A DNA stretch of 57,111 nt. It comes from Candidatus Thioglobus sp. Its GTDB lineage: Bacteria > Pseudomonadota > Gammaproteobacteria > PS1 > Pseudothioglobaceae. The notes below the pieces were generated by a model. It made no database searches and was not told the DNA's origin. It worked only from the letters and a program-made list of their open reading frames with translations. Where the stretch lies: NCBI GenBank assembly GCA_028345955.1, contig JAOMEO010000008.1, forward strand, positions 1-57,111, written 5' to 3'. The translations under genes and the position numbers were made by a program. The number at the start of each line of letters is the position of its first letter. Position 1 is the first letter of the stretch. Below are positions 41,252 through 51,481 of this stretch, piece after piece.

Positions 41252-42305
41252 TTCTTTTACTCTTATCTAAAACTTTACCTGCAAGTTGCCCACAAGCAGC
41301 GTCAACATCATCACCCCTTGTTCGTCTAGTTGTTGTCCGTATGCCTGATCGATATAAAATATTTTGAAACTGATTAATTGTAACTTCTTTTGAAGTTCGA
41401 TATTGAGTTTTTGGAAAAGGATTAAAAGGAATTAAATTTACTTTAGCAGAAACACCTTTTAGCAAAGTTGCCAGAGATTTTGCATGTTCAGGCAAATCAT
41501 TGACTCCATCAAGCATGACATACTCAAAAAATATGTGTCTTTCTTGCGTTCCAGCATTTAAGTAATAGTGGCAGGCCTTCATCAAATCTTTAATGGGGTA
41601 TTTTTGGTTGATTGGAACCAATACATCTCTTAACTCATCGTTAGGCGCATGTAAAGAGATAGCCAAGCTTACTGGAATCGTGTCTGCCATTCTATATAGT
41701 GCAGGCACAATACCAGATGAAGAAACCGTGACTTTTCTTCTCGATAGCCCGAAAGCCCAATCATCCAATAAAATATCACAGGCATCATATACTGCACTTT
41801 CATTAAGCAAAGGTTCACCCATACCCATGAATACTACATTTGAAACTCGCTTATCTTTTTTCTTTAGGTAGTTTTGGGCAATCAAAACTTGAGAAATGAT
41901 TTCATGGCTCTTTAAATTTCGATTAAATCCTTGGACACCTGTAGAGCAAAAAGTGCAAGCAAGTGCACAACCAACCTGTGAAGAGATACACAAAGTACCT
42001 CGCTCCCTTTCAGGAATGAATACCGTTTCAATATGATTTTCTTCCCCAAGCTTAATGATCCACTTGATAACTCCATCTCTTGAATGGTTCAAATTAATGA
42101 CTTCTGGTAAATCAATTGTTGCTATGGCTTGTAACTTTTGCCTTAATTCCTTAGACAAGTTATGCATATCACCAAAACTTGAAGCACCTAGGTGGTAAAT
42201 CCATTGCATAATCTGCTTGGTACGAAAAGGTTTCTCACTAAGGTCAGAAAAAAACTTTAGAAGTTTATCTTGAGGAAGTCCTAATAAGTTTTGTTTTTCT
42301 AACAT
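41223..42305 (-). CDS. rlmN: 23S rRNA/tRNA adenine C2-methyltransferase RlmN
   Basis: Dual-specificity radical SAM enzyme methylating A2503 of 23S rRNA and A37 of certain tRNAs. 360 aa. The cluster motif is CALACTFCSTG (Cys113, Cys117, Cys120). FIPERERGTLCISSQVGC and the C-terminal RTTRRTRGDDVDAACGQL (with the methyl-carrying cysteine) are intact. Lies between ndk and the rodZ-position gene on one strand, the classic ndk-rlmN order. Confidence 0.97.
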   Translation of the reverse strand: MLEKQNLLGLPQDKLLKFFSDLSEKPFRTKQIMQWIYHLGASSFGDMHNLSKELRQKLQAIATIDLPEVINLNHSRDGVIKWIIKLGEENHIETVFIPERERGTLCISSQVGCALACTFCSTGVQGFNRNLKSHEIISQVLIAQNYLKKKDKRVSNVVFMGMGEPLLNESAVYDACDILLDDWAFGLSRRKVTVSSSGIVPALYRMADTIPVSLAISLHAPNDELRDVLVPINQKYPIKDLMKACHYYLNAGTQERHIFFEYVMLDGVNDLPEHAKSLATLLKGVSAKVNLIPFNPFPKTQYRTSKEVTINQFQNILYRSGIRTTTRRTRGDDVDAACGQLAGKVLDKSKRNVGRHQVLS

Positions 42306-42356
42306 GGGAAAAAGTAACTTTTATATCGACTGTCTAGATAATATTTTGTTTTAACT

Positions 42357-42788
42357 TTATCTTGTTCTTGGACAAACACAGTCTTCACCAAAAAAATAGG
42401 CAATTTCAATTGCAGCATTCTCAATTGAGTCAGATCCATGGACTGCATTTTCATCTAAAGAGTCAGCGAAGTCAGCTCGAATGGTTCCAGAGGAGGCTTC
42501 TTGTGGGTTTGTGGCACCCATAATTTCACGATGTTTGGCAACAGCGTTTTCACTTTCTAGAACTTGAACGATTACAGGACCAGATGTCATAAAAGAAATG
42601 AGGTCTTTAAAGAAAGGTCGGTTTTGATGAACAGCATAAAAACCACCCGCTGTAATTTCATCTAAATGTAACATTTTTGCAGCAACAATTTTAAAACCTG
42701 CATTCTCAAAGCGAGAATAAATTTCACCAATCACATTTTTAGCAACAGCGTCAGGTTTAATTATTGATAAAGTACGCTCCATAACCAA
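42357..42788 (-). CDS. ndk: Nucleoside diphosphate kinase
   Basis: Balances NTP/dNTP pools by phosphate transfer through a histidine. 143 aa. [20 protein letters not shown] at the N-terminus and the catalytic loop NAVHGSDS (active-site His) are diagnostic. First of ndk-rlmN; the 51-nt gap between them has no clear terminator. Confidence 0.97.
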   Translation of the reverse strand: MVMERTLSIIKPDAVAKNVIGEIYSRFENAGFKIVAAKMLHLDEITAGGFYAVHQNRPFFKDLISFMTSGPVIVQVLESENAVAKHREIMGATNPQEASSGTIRADFADSLDENAVHGSDSIENAAIEIAYFFGEDCVCPRTR

Positions 42789-42897
42789 TCCTCAATTATT
42801 TTAAAAAGCCAACATTTTACCATGTTGCAGTAAATTTCTATTACTTAGAGGTAAAAATGCTATAGACAAGCGCTATAAGAAAATTGTTATTACTGAA

Positions 42898-44214
42898 TTA
42901 TATTTTTTTTAAAGATCTCTTGCGGCGATAGTTATCAAGTAAGTCATACCCCCTGAATATAGCACTAACAAAAGACAAGAACCATGGGGTTCCGTAATAG
43001 TAAGGTCGAGTGAGAAGTGGTGTCTTTTCAAAAACAGTGTGATTCTCACTAGGTTGTAACAATTTTAGAGCAGCCTTATGACCTAAATAAGGTGCCATTG
43101 CAACACCATTCCCACAATAGCCTAACGCGTAATATATACCTTGGTCTTCGCCTAGACTCGGTAACTTACTAAAACTAAACCCAGTATAGCCTGTCCAACA
43201 ATGACTAATCTCTACATCAATTAATGAAGGAAAAATTTCAATTAACATCTTGCGAAGAGTAGGTAACGCTTGTTCAGCTGTTATTGAATGCATAGCTGCC
43301 CTAGTACCTATCATAATTCTTCTTCCACAAGGTGTTGTACGGTAATAACAATAACGTTTTCGTGTTTCAACCATACAGTGTCCGCCAGGCAAAAGTGATT
43401 GAACTCTTTCAACCCCTATATCTTCTGTAGTTATTATATAACTTGGTATTGGCAATATTCGTCGAGACAAGTTTTTAGAAAGGCTTGGTCGGGTATATCC
43501 ATTAGTTGCCATAAGTACTTGATTACACTGGATAGTCTTATTTGAAGTGAATACTTTGAAACCTACATCAGAATCTTTAGAAATTGGTTTAACTTTACTT
43601 ACGAGAGATTTTCCAAAAACTTTTGCTCCAGCCTTTAAAGCAAGTTGTAACAAACCGTAATGAAATTTATGTGGATGCACAGCTCCATGATCTTCGTAAA
43701 ATTGCCCACCAAAATATAAATCTGTTTTTATAGAGTTAGGCATCAACTCAGGCTCTATCATATGTGAATTAAAATTCTCAATGGCTTTTAATTTTTCTAG
43801 ATTTTTTGACATCTCAATTTGGTCTTGGGGCGTCCATGCAGTTCGTAATCGACCACAAATTTGCAATTCACAATCAATATTATTTGCTTTAATTAAATTA
43901 GTAGTAAAAGCTAAAGAGGCATTAGCCTCTTTATGAATTTGAGCAGCAATTTTTGAACCATATTGAAGGGCAGCCTGATCTGTTGAGATTTTATGTCCAG
44001 ATCCCAACATGCCTCCATTGCGCGTACTAGCACCAAAACCAATCGCTTCTGCATCCAAAACTACCACACTACGACCTGCCTGAGATAAGGTAAGTGCAGC
44101 ACTTAAGCCGGTATATCCTGCACCTACAATCACTATATCTGCTTTTTTTGGAACATCATCGGAGTTGTCATACTGAGGTTGATCTTGCCACCAATATGGT
44201 GAGAATTTTGTCAT
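42898..44214 (-). CDS. FAD-dependent amine/amino-acid oxidoreductase (DAO family, PuuB-like)
   Basis: 438 aa. Rossmann FAD motif ADIVIVGAGYTGLSAALTLSQAG (GAGYTG 31-36), then EAIGFGASTRNGGMLG, the DAO-family segment for flavin attachment, and C-terminal GYCGNGVAMAPYLG. The opening YWWQDQP resembles gamma-glutamylputrescine oxidoreductase and related glycine/sarcosine oxidase-like enzymes. Probably oxidises a secondary or primary amine, perhaps from polyamines or methylamines. No puu genes are nearby, so the substrate is unassigned. Confidence 0.88.
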   Translation of the reverse strand: MTKFSPYWWQDQPQYDNSDDVPKKADIVIVGAGYTGLSAALTLSQAGRSVVVLDAEAIGFGASTRNGGMLGSGHKISTDQAALQYGSKIAAQIHKEANASLAFTTNLIKANNIDCELQICGRLRTAWTPQDQIEMSKNLEKLKAIENFNSHMIEPELMPNSIKTDLYFGGQFYEDHGAVHPHKFHYGLLQLALKAGAKVFGKSLVSKVKPISKDSDVGFKVFTSNKTIQCNQVLMATNGYTRPSLSKNLSRRILPIPSYIITTEDIGVERVQSLLPGGHCMVETRKRYCYYRTTPCGRRIMIGTRAAMHSITAEQALPTLRKMLIEIFPSLIDVEISHCWTGYTGFSFSKLPSLGEDQGIYYALGYCGNGVAMAPYLGHKAALKLLQPSENHTVFEKTPLLTRPYYYGTPWFLSFVSAIFRGYDLLDNYRRKRSLKKI

Positions 44215-44249
44215 AATAATTTTATTATCAGAGAATTGAAGAAATAATA

Positions 44250-45254
44250 TTATTGTACAGGCTCTGGTACTCCAGACAGATTGAGAGCAAAAAACTCACT
44301 CACTCGACTTGAAAACTCATCAGGATACATATACTTTATTCCAGAGTGTGTTGCATTGTCAGCAAACCAGGTAATTAAATTAACCCCTTTTTCTTTAGCC
44401 ATAACTTCCATATCAACAGTATGGTGAGGTAAAACACGAGTGTCAGCAGTACCATGCATCGCAAATATAGGTCGATCAAGATGATTAATAAAAGCTAGTT
44501 GAGGGGAAGGCTCTAGAAATGTCTCACCACCAAATATGGATGCAGCCCAAATTGCTCCGGGTGCCAACCATGTTGGATAACCTTCCCTTCCCAGCTCTTC
44601 TCGTACCACCTTATTAAGGTCAAGGTAACCGTTATCCAAAACCAAAGATTGTATTCTATCGTCTATACCAAAGGCAATAGCCGCAGTTGCAGCACCCATA
44701 GAGTCACCATAAATACCGATTCGTTTTGCATCCACACCTTTAGCGTCAATGAGCCAATCAACACTAGCTATAACGTCACGATATTCCTTTGTACCTATAC
44801 TTACCCTGCCATCCTCAATAGTGGATTTACCGTGATCACGTAAATCGAACAAAAGAACGTTGAAACCTGTCTTATGTAACATTCCAGCGACAGTTAACAT
44901 GTCCGGATCATGCTTACTGACTCTTAATCCGTGTACAACAATAATGACTGGCGCATTACTGTCTCCTTTTTCTTTTATTGGAAGCCACCATGCATCAAGA
45001 ATAATGTCTTCATCTCCGCCTGCATATTGATGTAACTCCCAGTAATAAACTTGATATTCGTCAAATGGAAAATCAGATTCTTCCGAGTTATCTTTAAAAC
45101 TACTTGGGTTGTTAACACAGTCATTACCACAGCCAGGTTCAGCTCTTGCAAGAGTTGAGTATATATAATAACCAACACCAAAATAGGCAGCACTCAAAAT
45201 TAGAGCTAGCAAAAGAAAAATAATTAAACTAAATTTAAAAGAAAATGTTTTCAT
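44250..45254 (-). CDS. Alpha/beta hydrolase, membrane-anchored
   Basis: 334 aa. An N-terminal hydrophobic anchor (about 8-34) precedes a CGNDC pair and an alpha/beta-hydrolase domain. The oxyanion region is VVHGLRVSKHD, the FDLRDHGKS strand follows, the nucleophile is in YGDSMGAAT (Ser185), and a late AMHGTADTRV gives the acid. The catalytic His is probably in NATHSGI. Resembles BAAT/BEM46-type peptidase-lipases; likely periplasmic-facing. Substrate unknown. Precedes the FAD oxidase gene by 35 nt, maybe an operon. Confidence 0.87.
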   Translation of the reverse strand: MKTFSFKFSLIIFLLLALILSAAYFGVGYYIYSTLARAEPGCGNDCVNNPSSFKDNSEESDFPFDEYQVYYWELHQYAGGDEDIILDAWWLPIKEKGDSNAPVIIVVHGLRVSKHDPDMLTVAGMLHKTGFNVLLFDLRDHGKSTIEDGRVSIGTKEYRDVIASVDWLIDAKGVDAKRIGIYGDSMGAATAAIAFGIDDRIQSLVLDNGYLDLNKVVREELGREGYPTWLAPGAIWAASIFGGETFLEPSPQLAFINHLDRPIFAMHGTADTRVLPHHTVDMEVMAKEKGVNLITWFADNATHSGIKYMYPDEFSSRVSEFFALNLSGVPEPVQ

Positions 45255-45331
45255 ATTTAATAAAATTATTTGTAACAGTTAAAAACAGTACAAGGTTTTT
45301 TATAACCTTAAGTTAAACATCAAAAACAAAA

Positions 45332-45351
45332 AAGGCGCCCTAAAGCGCCTT
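45332..45351 (-). terminator. Rho-independent terminator of the HU gene
   Basis: AAGGCGC/GCGCCTT forms a seven-pair stem around a six-base loop, 22 nt past the HU stop. Read on the minus strand it runs into TTTTTTTG TTTTT, a good T-tract. Confidence 0.85.
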
Positions 45352-45373
45352 AAATGTTGACTATCTTTATAAC

Positions 45374-45646
45374 TTAATTTACTGCTTCTTTTAATGCTTT
45401 ACCGGCTTTAAATGCGGCCACATTTGAAGCGGCAATCTGTATAGTAGCTCCTGTTTGTGGATTACGACCAGTACGTGCTGCGCGACTTCTTACTACAAAA
45501 CTACCAAAGCCCGTTAATTGAACACCACCTCCACTTGCCATTTCTGAAGTGATAGCACCTGTTGTTGCATTTAAAGCTCTCGCCGCATCCGCTTTTGACA
45601 AATTCGCACCTGCAGCAATTGCATCTATTAATTCTGATTTATTCAT
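45374..45646 (-). CDS. hup: DNA-binding protein HU
   Basis: Nucleoid-associated protein that bends DNA non-specifically. 90 aa, canonical. [21 protein letters not shown] at the start, [21 protein letters not shown] for the beta-arm and the C-terminal [10 protein letters not shown] identify HU rather than IHF. An AGGAGAG ribosome site lies before the ATG and its own terminator follows. lon, the usual upstream neighbour, is absent. Confidence 0.96.
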   Translation of the reverse strand: MNKSELIDAIAAGANLSKADAARALNATTGAITSEMASGGGVQLTGFGSFVVRSRAARTGRNPQTGATIQIAASNVAAFKAGKALKEAVN

Positions 45647-45826
45647 GTTAATTCTCTCCTAAAGAAGTTTGACAAAAATTAGACATAGTGAAAGAGGTAA
45701 TGTGTGCACCTATTTAAGGAGGAAAGAACCAAAAAAACCAATCTGCCTCCAACGCTAGATCTAAGAAATCATTGTACTATACAAAATAAAGTTAATTGAA
45801 AATAATTACAAAAAAAGTTTATAACA

Positions 45827-46303
45827 TTACCGATTCATGTCTTTTTGGACTCTCTCTTTATCTCTTTTCCAATCCCTGTCTTTAATCGTTTGGCGCTTGT
45901 CATGGGCTTTTTTGCCTTTCGCAAGACCAATTTCTATTTTCACTTTTCCTCTAGCCCAGTAAAGCTTTAAAGGAACCACAGTAAACCCTTTCTGTGTTAT
46001 TTTTTCTTTTAATCGATTAATTTCAAGCCGATGTAGAAGCAACTTTCTTGTCCTAGTCGGTTCAGGATCAACGTGACTTGAAACTGAATTCAGTGGTGAT
46101 ATATGAGCACCAAAAAGATAAAGCTCATTGTTTTTTAGAATTACATAGCTTTCTTTTATTTGTACTTCATTCTCTCTCAGACTTTTAACTTCCCAACCTT
46201 GTAAACTTAGACCTGCCTCCAAGCTTTGTTCGATAAAATAGTCATGCCTTGCCTTTTTGTTTAAAGCAATGGTATTTGAATTATCTTTCTTATTTTTTGT
46301 CAT
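45827..46303 (-). CDS. smpB: SsrA-binding protein SmpB
   Basis: Partner of tmRNA in ribosome rescue. 158 aa. [33 protein letters not shown] and the C-terminal [20 protein letters not shown] tail are diagnostic. The start matches homologs exactly, and its ATG (46301-46303) shares two bases with the ATG of ratA on the other strand (CATG). ssrA itself is not seen in the window. Confidence 0.97.
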   Translation of the reverse strand: MTKNKKDNSNTIALNKKARHDYFIEQSLEAGLSLQGWEVKSLRENEVQIKESYVILKNNELYLFGAHISPLNSVSSHVDPEPTRTRKLLLHRLEINRLKEKITQKGFTVVPLKLYWARGKVKIEIGLAKGKKAHDKRQTIKDRDWKRDKERVQKDMNR

Positions 46304-46733
46304 GCATCATATATCCAAAAGTGCCATTGTGCCATTCTCACCTCAACAGATGTATGAGTTAGTCAATAATATCAATGACTACCCTCAATTCTTAAACTGG
46401 TGCGAAGGTGCTTCCATTTTAAATCAATCTGATCATCAAATCACTGCCTCAGTTCAGATTAATAAGGGAGGCCTAAAACAAACCTTCAGCACACTTAATA
46501 CATTGAAACCTTTTCGATTAATAGAAATGCAGTTATTAAATGGCCCTTTTGAACAACTTTCGGGCGAGTGGCGTTTCGAACCATTGGGTGAAAATTCTGC
46601 AAAAGTTTTTTTGAATTTACAGTTTAAGTTTAAATCTAAACTACTTGATATGAGTCTTTCTCCTATTTTTACAAAAATTACTAATTCACAGCTAGACGCC
46701 TTTGTGGCAAGAGCTAAAAAAATATATGGCTAA
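46302..46733 (+). CDS. ratA: RatA-family SRPBCC protein (Coq10/START-like)
   Basis: 143 aa from the ATG at 46302. The SRPBCC domain begins [32 protein letters not shown], closely matching E. coli RatA, whose start also lies at this point; an upstream in-frame ATG (46257) would be inside smpB. Family roles are debated: ribosome-association toxin in E. coli, ubiquinone-binding Coq10 in others. No antitoxin partner is visible. rnfH, normally directly downstream, is missing. Confidence 0.92.
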   Translation: MHHISKSAIVPFSPQQMYELVNNINDYPQFLNWCEGASILNQSDHQITASVQINKGGLKQTFSTLNTLKPFRLIEMQLLNGPFEQLSGEWRFEPLGENSAKVFLNLQFKFKSKLLDMSLSPIFTKITNSQLDAFVARAKKIYG

Positions 46734-46831
46734 AATTTGTGGGGCCATTTAATATTGAAGTGAGGCTTTTATCAGACTTTAAACAGGCAGAATTAGATTA
46801 CTTTAGTCACATTAAGCACCAAAACATAGCT

Positions 46832-49144
46832 TTAAAAACCAATCGTATAGTACAGATAAGCATTACTCTCAGTCTTCGACTCATAAGGAAGCTCTTGATA
46901 TTGGAGAATGCCTGAGAGCCTGTGGTTGGGTTTTAATGCATAATCAAAGCCCAATGAAACAACTGGTCGTGTCTTATTAAAGCTATCCGTTAAGCTAACC
47001 GTAGTCAGCCCTGATATACCGGTGGGTGCTAACTTGTCAACCGAGTGTTCGATGTCGTGCTCGACTCCAAGACTGCCCTTTAAAGTTAGATTATGACTGA
47101 GGCGGGTACCGAACTTAAGTCCCAATAAAACCGTAGTTGACTTGTCTTTAATCTCATTAAAGCTCAAAGGTGAATTATTACCTGTCTCTGTATAAGCATC
47201 TTGCTTAATGACTGCCGAGCGAGCAGCGAAGTAAGGATGCAGCACAGTGTCATCACTGAATTGATAGCCATACTGGAGTTCAGCCACATAGCTCTCTGCC
47301 TCAATGACTGTCTGTCCCTTACCTTCCTCTGAAGAGCCCACCACTTCACGGGTAAGAGTGGCATTTTTTTGTTGATAGGCGTTAGCCAACTTTAATTGAT
47401 AACCTAACTTGTTTGGATTCTGATTCCAGACAACTACTAACCCAGTCATTGGCGTCTTATCTGAGAGTGTAAAGCTCGACGGTGTCTTATGACTTAAGTT
47501 GCTATGATAAAATCCTGCGACTCTAAGTTTGTCTGATAACTTATAACCGCCCACCAGAACTGCACTATTGGTTTCTGTTTTAGGAGTGTTAATAGAGGTA
47601 TATCTGCCGCCTAGAGAGAGACATATATTGTTTTTATCAAACAAGTTACAGTCGTAGGTGTTCATATTGGCAAAATTCACTTCGGTCACTGAGGACAGAT
47701 TGTTAATCCCAAGAATGACATTTGGTTTAACACTAGTAGTCACTGAGGTATTAGTATCAGGAGTAATATCTACTTCTTCATCAACTACTAAATCCCACAG
47801 ACTGCCAGAGCTGTTTGACAGTGTCCAATCATATCTTTTCGAACCAGAAACAAAAGTGTCCGAAGTACCACTCGCTATATCACCACTACTCAAACCGCTC
47901 AGCACTGAGCTGTAGGTTGTACTTGCCGCTAAAGTTGAAGTTGAATGAACTCCAAAGGTGGTTGTACCAGATACACTACTAAAGGTTGTCTTACCAAAAT
48001 CAGAGGTGCTATTAACAATAACGTGATAGTTGGTTGGAAGTTTTCCATCGTACGTTAGGGCTGAGCTAGAGGCACCTTGTGAGTTATTTAGTGTAGCGAT
48101 AGTACTATCAGTATCGTTATAAATGCCAATTTCATTACCTGATGAGGAAATTGTGCCCGTGTTTGTAAGTGTGGTGATAGTCGCTGTAGCATCGTTATAA
48201 AGTCCATAGTTACCACTAGCAGATATCGTTCCTGAATTGGTTAAAGTGCCTATGGTACCCCTAACATTTTTTAAACCAAAATCACCCGATAATGCTTTAA
48301 TGTTACCGCTATTCGTTAGTGTAGTGATAGTGTCATCATTCCATAATCCTGAGTTACTACCCGCAGAAATGGTACCTGAATTGATCAAGGTGGTAATAGT
48401 CGCTGTGTTAGTAGAGTTCTGGTCGTTAAAAAGTCCATAGTTACTACTAGCAGATATCGTTCCTGAATTGGTTAAAGTGCCTATGGTGCCATTAACATTT
48501 TTCAAACCAAATTCACCATCTAATGCCTTGATATTACCGGTATCGGTATTCGTTAGCGTAGTGATTGTGCCACCATTCCATAAACCCGACTGATCCGCAG
48601 AAATAGTGCCGGAATTGGTTAATGTAGTAATAGTCGCTGCGCCATTGTTACGAAGTCCAAAAGAAGTTCCAGCAGATATCGTTCCTGAATTGGTTATTGT
48701 TCCAATTGTTGCTCCAGTTATATTATAAATTCCATAGCCCCCCGTAGCAGAAATTGTATATGTATTTGTCAGAGTCGTAATGGTTCCATCATTTCGTATT
48801 CCACTACTACCTCCTGTAGTAATAGTACCATTATTGCTTAAATCATTAATGGTTGCGGATGTAGTGGTTCGCAAACCCCGACTTTTAGATGCTGAAATCG
48901 TACCATTGTTGGTTAAGGTTGTATTGGTCGCGTTTGCAAGACCAACAGCATCGGAAGTCCCGTCAATTGTGACGCCTGAATTAATAGTAACGTTAGAGCC
49001 ATCTCCATCTATATCTAGGTCTGTACAGCTTGCTGAAAAAGTCGCGGTAGAGCCTGAGACGTCGGTACAGTTAGCTGACAATACTTGAGTGCAAAACAGG
49101 AAGCTTAGTGAGAGAGAAATAAATAAATATTTAACTAATTTCAT
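46832..49144 (-). CDS. Autotransporter-like surface protein with repetitive passenger
   Basis: 770 aa. The signal peptide ends near VLSA (about 1-24). The passenger (about 25-455) is built of roughly 20-25-residue units with core [13 protein letters not shown], typical of parallel beta-helix adhesins. From about residue 497 an outer-membrane beta-barrel of about 275 residues ([47 protein letters not shown]) ends in IGF, the C-terminal Phe signature for BAM. Composition is visibly less AT-rich than neighbours, suggesting transfer or repeat expansion. Its ATG overlaps the end of rnhA by 14 nt. Likely adhesin or surface coat; no protease triad recognised. Confidence 0.85.
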   Translation of the reverse strand: MKLVKYLFISLSLSFLFCTQVLSANCTDVSGSTATFSASCTDLDIDGDGSNVTINSGVTIDGTSDAVGLANATNTTLTNNGTISASKSRGLRTTTSATINDLSNNGTITTGGSSGIRNDGTITTLTNTYTISATGGYGIYNITGATIGTITNSGTISAGTSFGLRNNGAATITTLTNSGTISADQSGLWNGGTITTLTNTDTGNIKALDGEFGLKNVNGTIGTLTNSGTISASSNYGLFNDQNSTNTATITTLINSGTISAGSNSGLWNDDTITTLTNSGNIKALSGDFGLKNVRGTIGTLTNSGTISASGNYGLYNDATATITTLTNTGTISSSGNEIGIYNDTDSTIATLNNSQGASSSALTYDGKLPTNYHVIVNSTSDFGKTTFSSVSGTTTFGVHSTSTLAASTTYSSVLSGLSSGDIASGTSDTFVSGSKRYDWTLSNSSGSLWDLVVDEEVDITPDTNTSVTTSVKPNVILGINNLSSVTEVNFANMNTYDCNLFDKNNICLSLGGRYTSINTPKTETNSAVLVGGYKLSDKLRVAGFYHSNLSHKTPSSFTLSDKTPMTGLVVVWNQNPNKLGYQLKLANAYQQKNATLTREVVGSSEEGKGQTVIEAESYVAELQYGYQFSDDTVLHPYFAARSAVIKQDAYTETGNNSPLSFNEIKDKSTTVLLGLKFGTRLSHNLTLKGSLGVEHDIEHSVDKLAPTGISGLTTVSLTDSFNKTRPVVSLGFDYALKPNHRLSGILQYQELPYESKTESNAYLYYTIGF
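48191..48589 (-). repeat. Tandem duplication inside the autotransporter passenger
   Basis: Residues about 186-241 ([42 protein letters not shown]) recur at about 265-318 with few changes ([27 protein letters not shown]). At DNA level, a 42-nt identical block starts at 48215 and again at 48446 (offset 231 nt), with a shorter partial copy near 48670. This is a substrate for recombination and length variation. Confidence 0.88.
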
Positions 49145-49568
49145 CCATAGCTTGGTTAGCTAAAAGGTCCGCCATGTCATTTCCAGGGTCATCGCTATGC
49201 CCTTTAACCCAATGCCAATTCACAGAAAACTCTTGATTAAGACCATCTAATTCCTTCCATAAATCAACATTTTTAACCGATTTCTTGTTTGCGGTTTTCC
49301 AGCCTTTTGCCTTCCAACCCTCAATCCATTCATTGATACCTTGAATAACATACTTGGAGTCCGTATACAAGTCGACTGTAATATCGTTTGATTTAAGAGT
49401 TTGCAATGCTCTTATAGACGCCGTGAGTTCCATCTTATTGTTGGTTGTATTTAACTCTGCGCCCTTTAATTTTTTGTCAATGTCTTTGTAACGCAACCAA
49501 ACACCCCAACCACCAATGCCTGGATTGCCACGGCAACCACCATCGGTATAGATAACGATTTTTTCCAT
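49131..49568 (-). CDS. rnhA: Ribonuclease HI
   Basis: Degrades RNA in RNA-DNA hybrids. 145 aa. DEDD residues: [20 protein letters not shown] (Asp), NNKMELTA (Glu), [13 protein letters not shown] (Asp), and the last Asp in [24 protein letters not shown] is the handle-to-active-site motif. Lies 5 nt after the amidotransferase gene and its 3' end carries the start of the autotransporter gene. dnaQ, its frequent neighbour, is 30 kb away. Confidence 0.96.
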   Translation of the reverse strand: MEKIVIYTDGGCRGNPGIGGWGVWLRYKDIDKKLKGAELNTTNNKMELTASIRALQTLKSNDITVDLYTDSKYVIQGINEWIEGWKAKGWKTANKKSVKNVDLWKELDGLNQEFSVNWHWVKGHSDDPGNDMADLLANQAMDEIS

Positions 49569-49573
49569 AAGTA

Positions 49574-51346
49574 TTACCTATCTACATTAATTTGCATCCA
49601 AAACTCAAATAATGCCAAATGCCAAAGTCTAGAGCCATTCAAAGCAGTCATGTAGTCTCTAGGTGAATTAATAACTTTGTTGACATAATTTTTATCAAAT
49701 ACCCCTCGATTGAGGCAAGCACTGGATGTAAGTATATCAGACATAAATTCTAAAAAATCCCCCTGAACATACTTCAGAGCTGGCATCGGGAAATAGCCTT
49801 TTTTTCGATCAATTACCGAACTTGGAAGAAGATCTCTTGCGATTTTCTTTAGTGGGTACTTTCCTTCTTCTCTCATCTTTAAGTTTGCTGGCATCTTTAA
49901 CGCCCACTCAACCAGCTCGGTATCCAAAAAAGGTACACGTGCTTCAAGCCCCCAAGCCATTGTCATGTTATCTACTCGTTTGACTGGATCATCAACAATC
50001 AACTTAGTAATGTCAGTACGAAAAACTTTATCAATAAATGAATCAGCTCCCGTTATTGCAAACTCTTTGTTTAGCCAGTTGGAGGTATGATTATCTCCTT
50101 GGTAAGTTGGCATGACAGCTTGCAAATACTCTTCATGAGATCTGTCTACATAGTGTTTAGAAAATCTTTCAATCTCATCGCCCTTCTCAGTTGCCATTCT
50201 TGGATACCAAAAATAGCCGGCAAATGCTTCATCTGCGCCTTGTCCAGACAAAACTACCTTGATATGCTTTGACACCTGTTCAGAAAGTAAATAAAAAGCG
50301 ACAGCATCTTGAGCTACCATTGGTTCGGCCATATTCATTACTGCTTCTGACAACCTAGGTAATACCTCTGCATTACTAACAACATATTTTTGGTGCTGGG
50401 TTTTAAACTTTGAAACGATTTGGTCTGAATACTCAAACTCACTACCAGCTTCATTATCAATATCTTCAAATCCGATAGAAAACGTACGAATATCTTCATG
50501 GCCAGACTCTTTAAGCAGTGCCACAAGCAGAGAAGAATCTAGTCCGCCAGACAACAAAACTCCTATAGGAACATCTGCAGCATCCATTCTTTTTGTAATA
50601 GCTGCAGTCAATAATTCGTGAGCTTTCTCAATGTAGTCTTCATCTGAAAGGTTTCTTTTAGATCTATTAGCACTAGGATGCCAATATGTTTTTTCTTTCA
50701 GTATTCCTTTTGTATTTATTGTTATAACTGTTGCAGGTTTCACTTTTTGAATACCATTTATAACCGTATTTGGAGCTGGCACAACACCATGAAGTGATAG
50801 CTGCTGCTGTAATGCAATAGGGTTAACACTTTTATCAAGCTCTTGAGTTAATAAAGCCTGCGAATTTGAAGCAAAAGTAAAAGCTTTATTGGATAAATTA
50901 TAGTAGAGAGGTTTGATACCTATTCGATCACGAGCAATAAACAGCTTCTGATTAGATTTGTCCCACATACAAAAGGCAAACATGCCATCCAAATACTTGA
51001 CGCAATCTTCACCCCAGTAATGGTAAGCCTTGATGATGACTTCGGTGTCAGAATGTGAAGAAAATGAATAACCTTTGCCAATTAACTGACTACGAAGTAA
51101 TTTATAGTTATAAATCGTTCCATTAAAAACCAGTGTTAATTTCAGAAGATCATCCACCATTGGTTGGTTGCCATGGCTTGATAAATCAATAATACTTAAG
51201 CGTTGATGGCCGAAACCAATATTACTTTCAAGCCATTTACCATTTGAGTCAGGTCCTCTTCTAGCAAGTTTAGACATCATACTAGTAAGAGACTTTGAAG
51301 AAACGTTTTCTCCATCAAAACGAAACTGGCCACAAATACCGCACAT
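49574..51346 (-). CDS. asnB: Asparagine-synthetase-type glutamine amidotransferase (possibly NAGGN amidotransferase)
   Basis: 590 aa, two domains. An N-terminal class II glutaminase starts with Cys2 (MCGICG) and carries RRGPDSNG and [10 protein letters not shown]-terminal ATP-pyrophosphatase synthetase domain has the P-loop SGGLDSS (266-272) and [12 protein letters not shown]. It makes asparagine from aspartate in the family. Phrases such as [23 protein letters not shown] and [18 protein letters not shown] look more like the N-acetylglutaminylglutamine amide synthase of osmoadaptation. The dedicated NAGGN partner (GNAT/ATP-grasp) is not adjacent, so both readings stay open. Followed by rnhA after 5 nt. 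Confidence 0.85.
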   Translation of the reverse strand: MCGICGQFRFDGENVSSKSLTSMMSKLARRGPDSNGKWLESNIGFGHQRLSIIDLSSHGNQPMVDDLLKLTLVFNGTIYNYKLLRSQLIGKGYSFSSHSDTEVIIKAYHYWGEDCVKYLDGMFAFCMWDKSNQKLFIARDRIGIKPLYYNLSNKAFTFASNSQALLTQELDKSVNPIALQQQLSLHGVVPAPNTVINGIQKVKPATVITINTKGILKEKTYWHPSANRSKRNLSDEDYIEKAHELLTAAITKRMDAADVPIGVLLSGGLDSSLLVALLKESGHEDIRTFSIGFEDIDNEAGSEFEYSDQIVSKFKTQHQKYVVSNAEVLPRLSEAVMNMAEPMVAQDAVAFYLLSEQVSKHIKVVLSGQGADEAFAGYFWYPRMATEKGDEIERFSKHYVDRSHEEYLQAVMPTYQGDNHTSNWLNKEFAITGADSFIDKVFRTDITKLIVDDPVKRVDNMTMAWGLEARVPFLDTELVEWALKMPANLKMREEGKYPLKKIARDLLPSSVIDRKKGYFPMPALKYVQGDFLEFMSDILTSSACLNRGVFDKNYVNKVINSPRDYMTALNGSRLWHLALFEFWMQINVDR

Positions 51347-51481
51347 AAAATTAAGACCTTAAATATTCAAAAAAAGAATAAATCTATTATCTAGTAACGT
51401 AAATACCTGTTTCATATTTCTATATTTTGGGTTAATTTAGCACTGTAAAATGGTCATTTTATCAAGTATTGCTTATGAATA

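Noticed and set aside
45647-45826. tmRNA (ssrA) gene next to smpB
   Set aside because: The 180-nt gap is too short and lacks a tRNA-Ala-like acceptor end with CCA or a tag reading frame.
46302-46733. RatA as part of a type II toxin-antitoxin pair
   Set aside because: No small antitoxin-like gene adjoins it; the antiparallel neighbour is smpB, and the conserved smpB-ratA pairing fits a housekeeping role.
48780-49088. Plus-strand ORFs inside the autotransporter gene
   Set aside because: They are mirror frames of the repetitive passenger; the minus-strand frame has a signal peptide, repeats and barrel over 770 aa.
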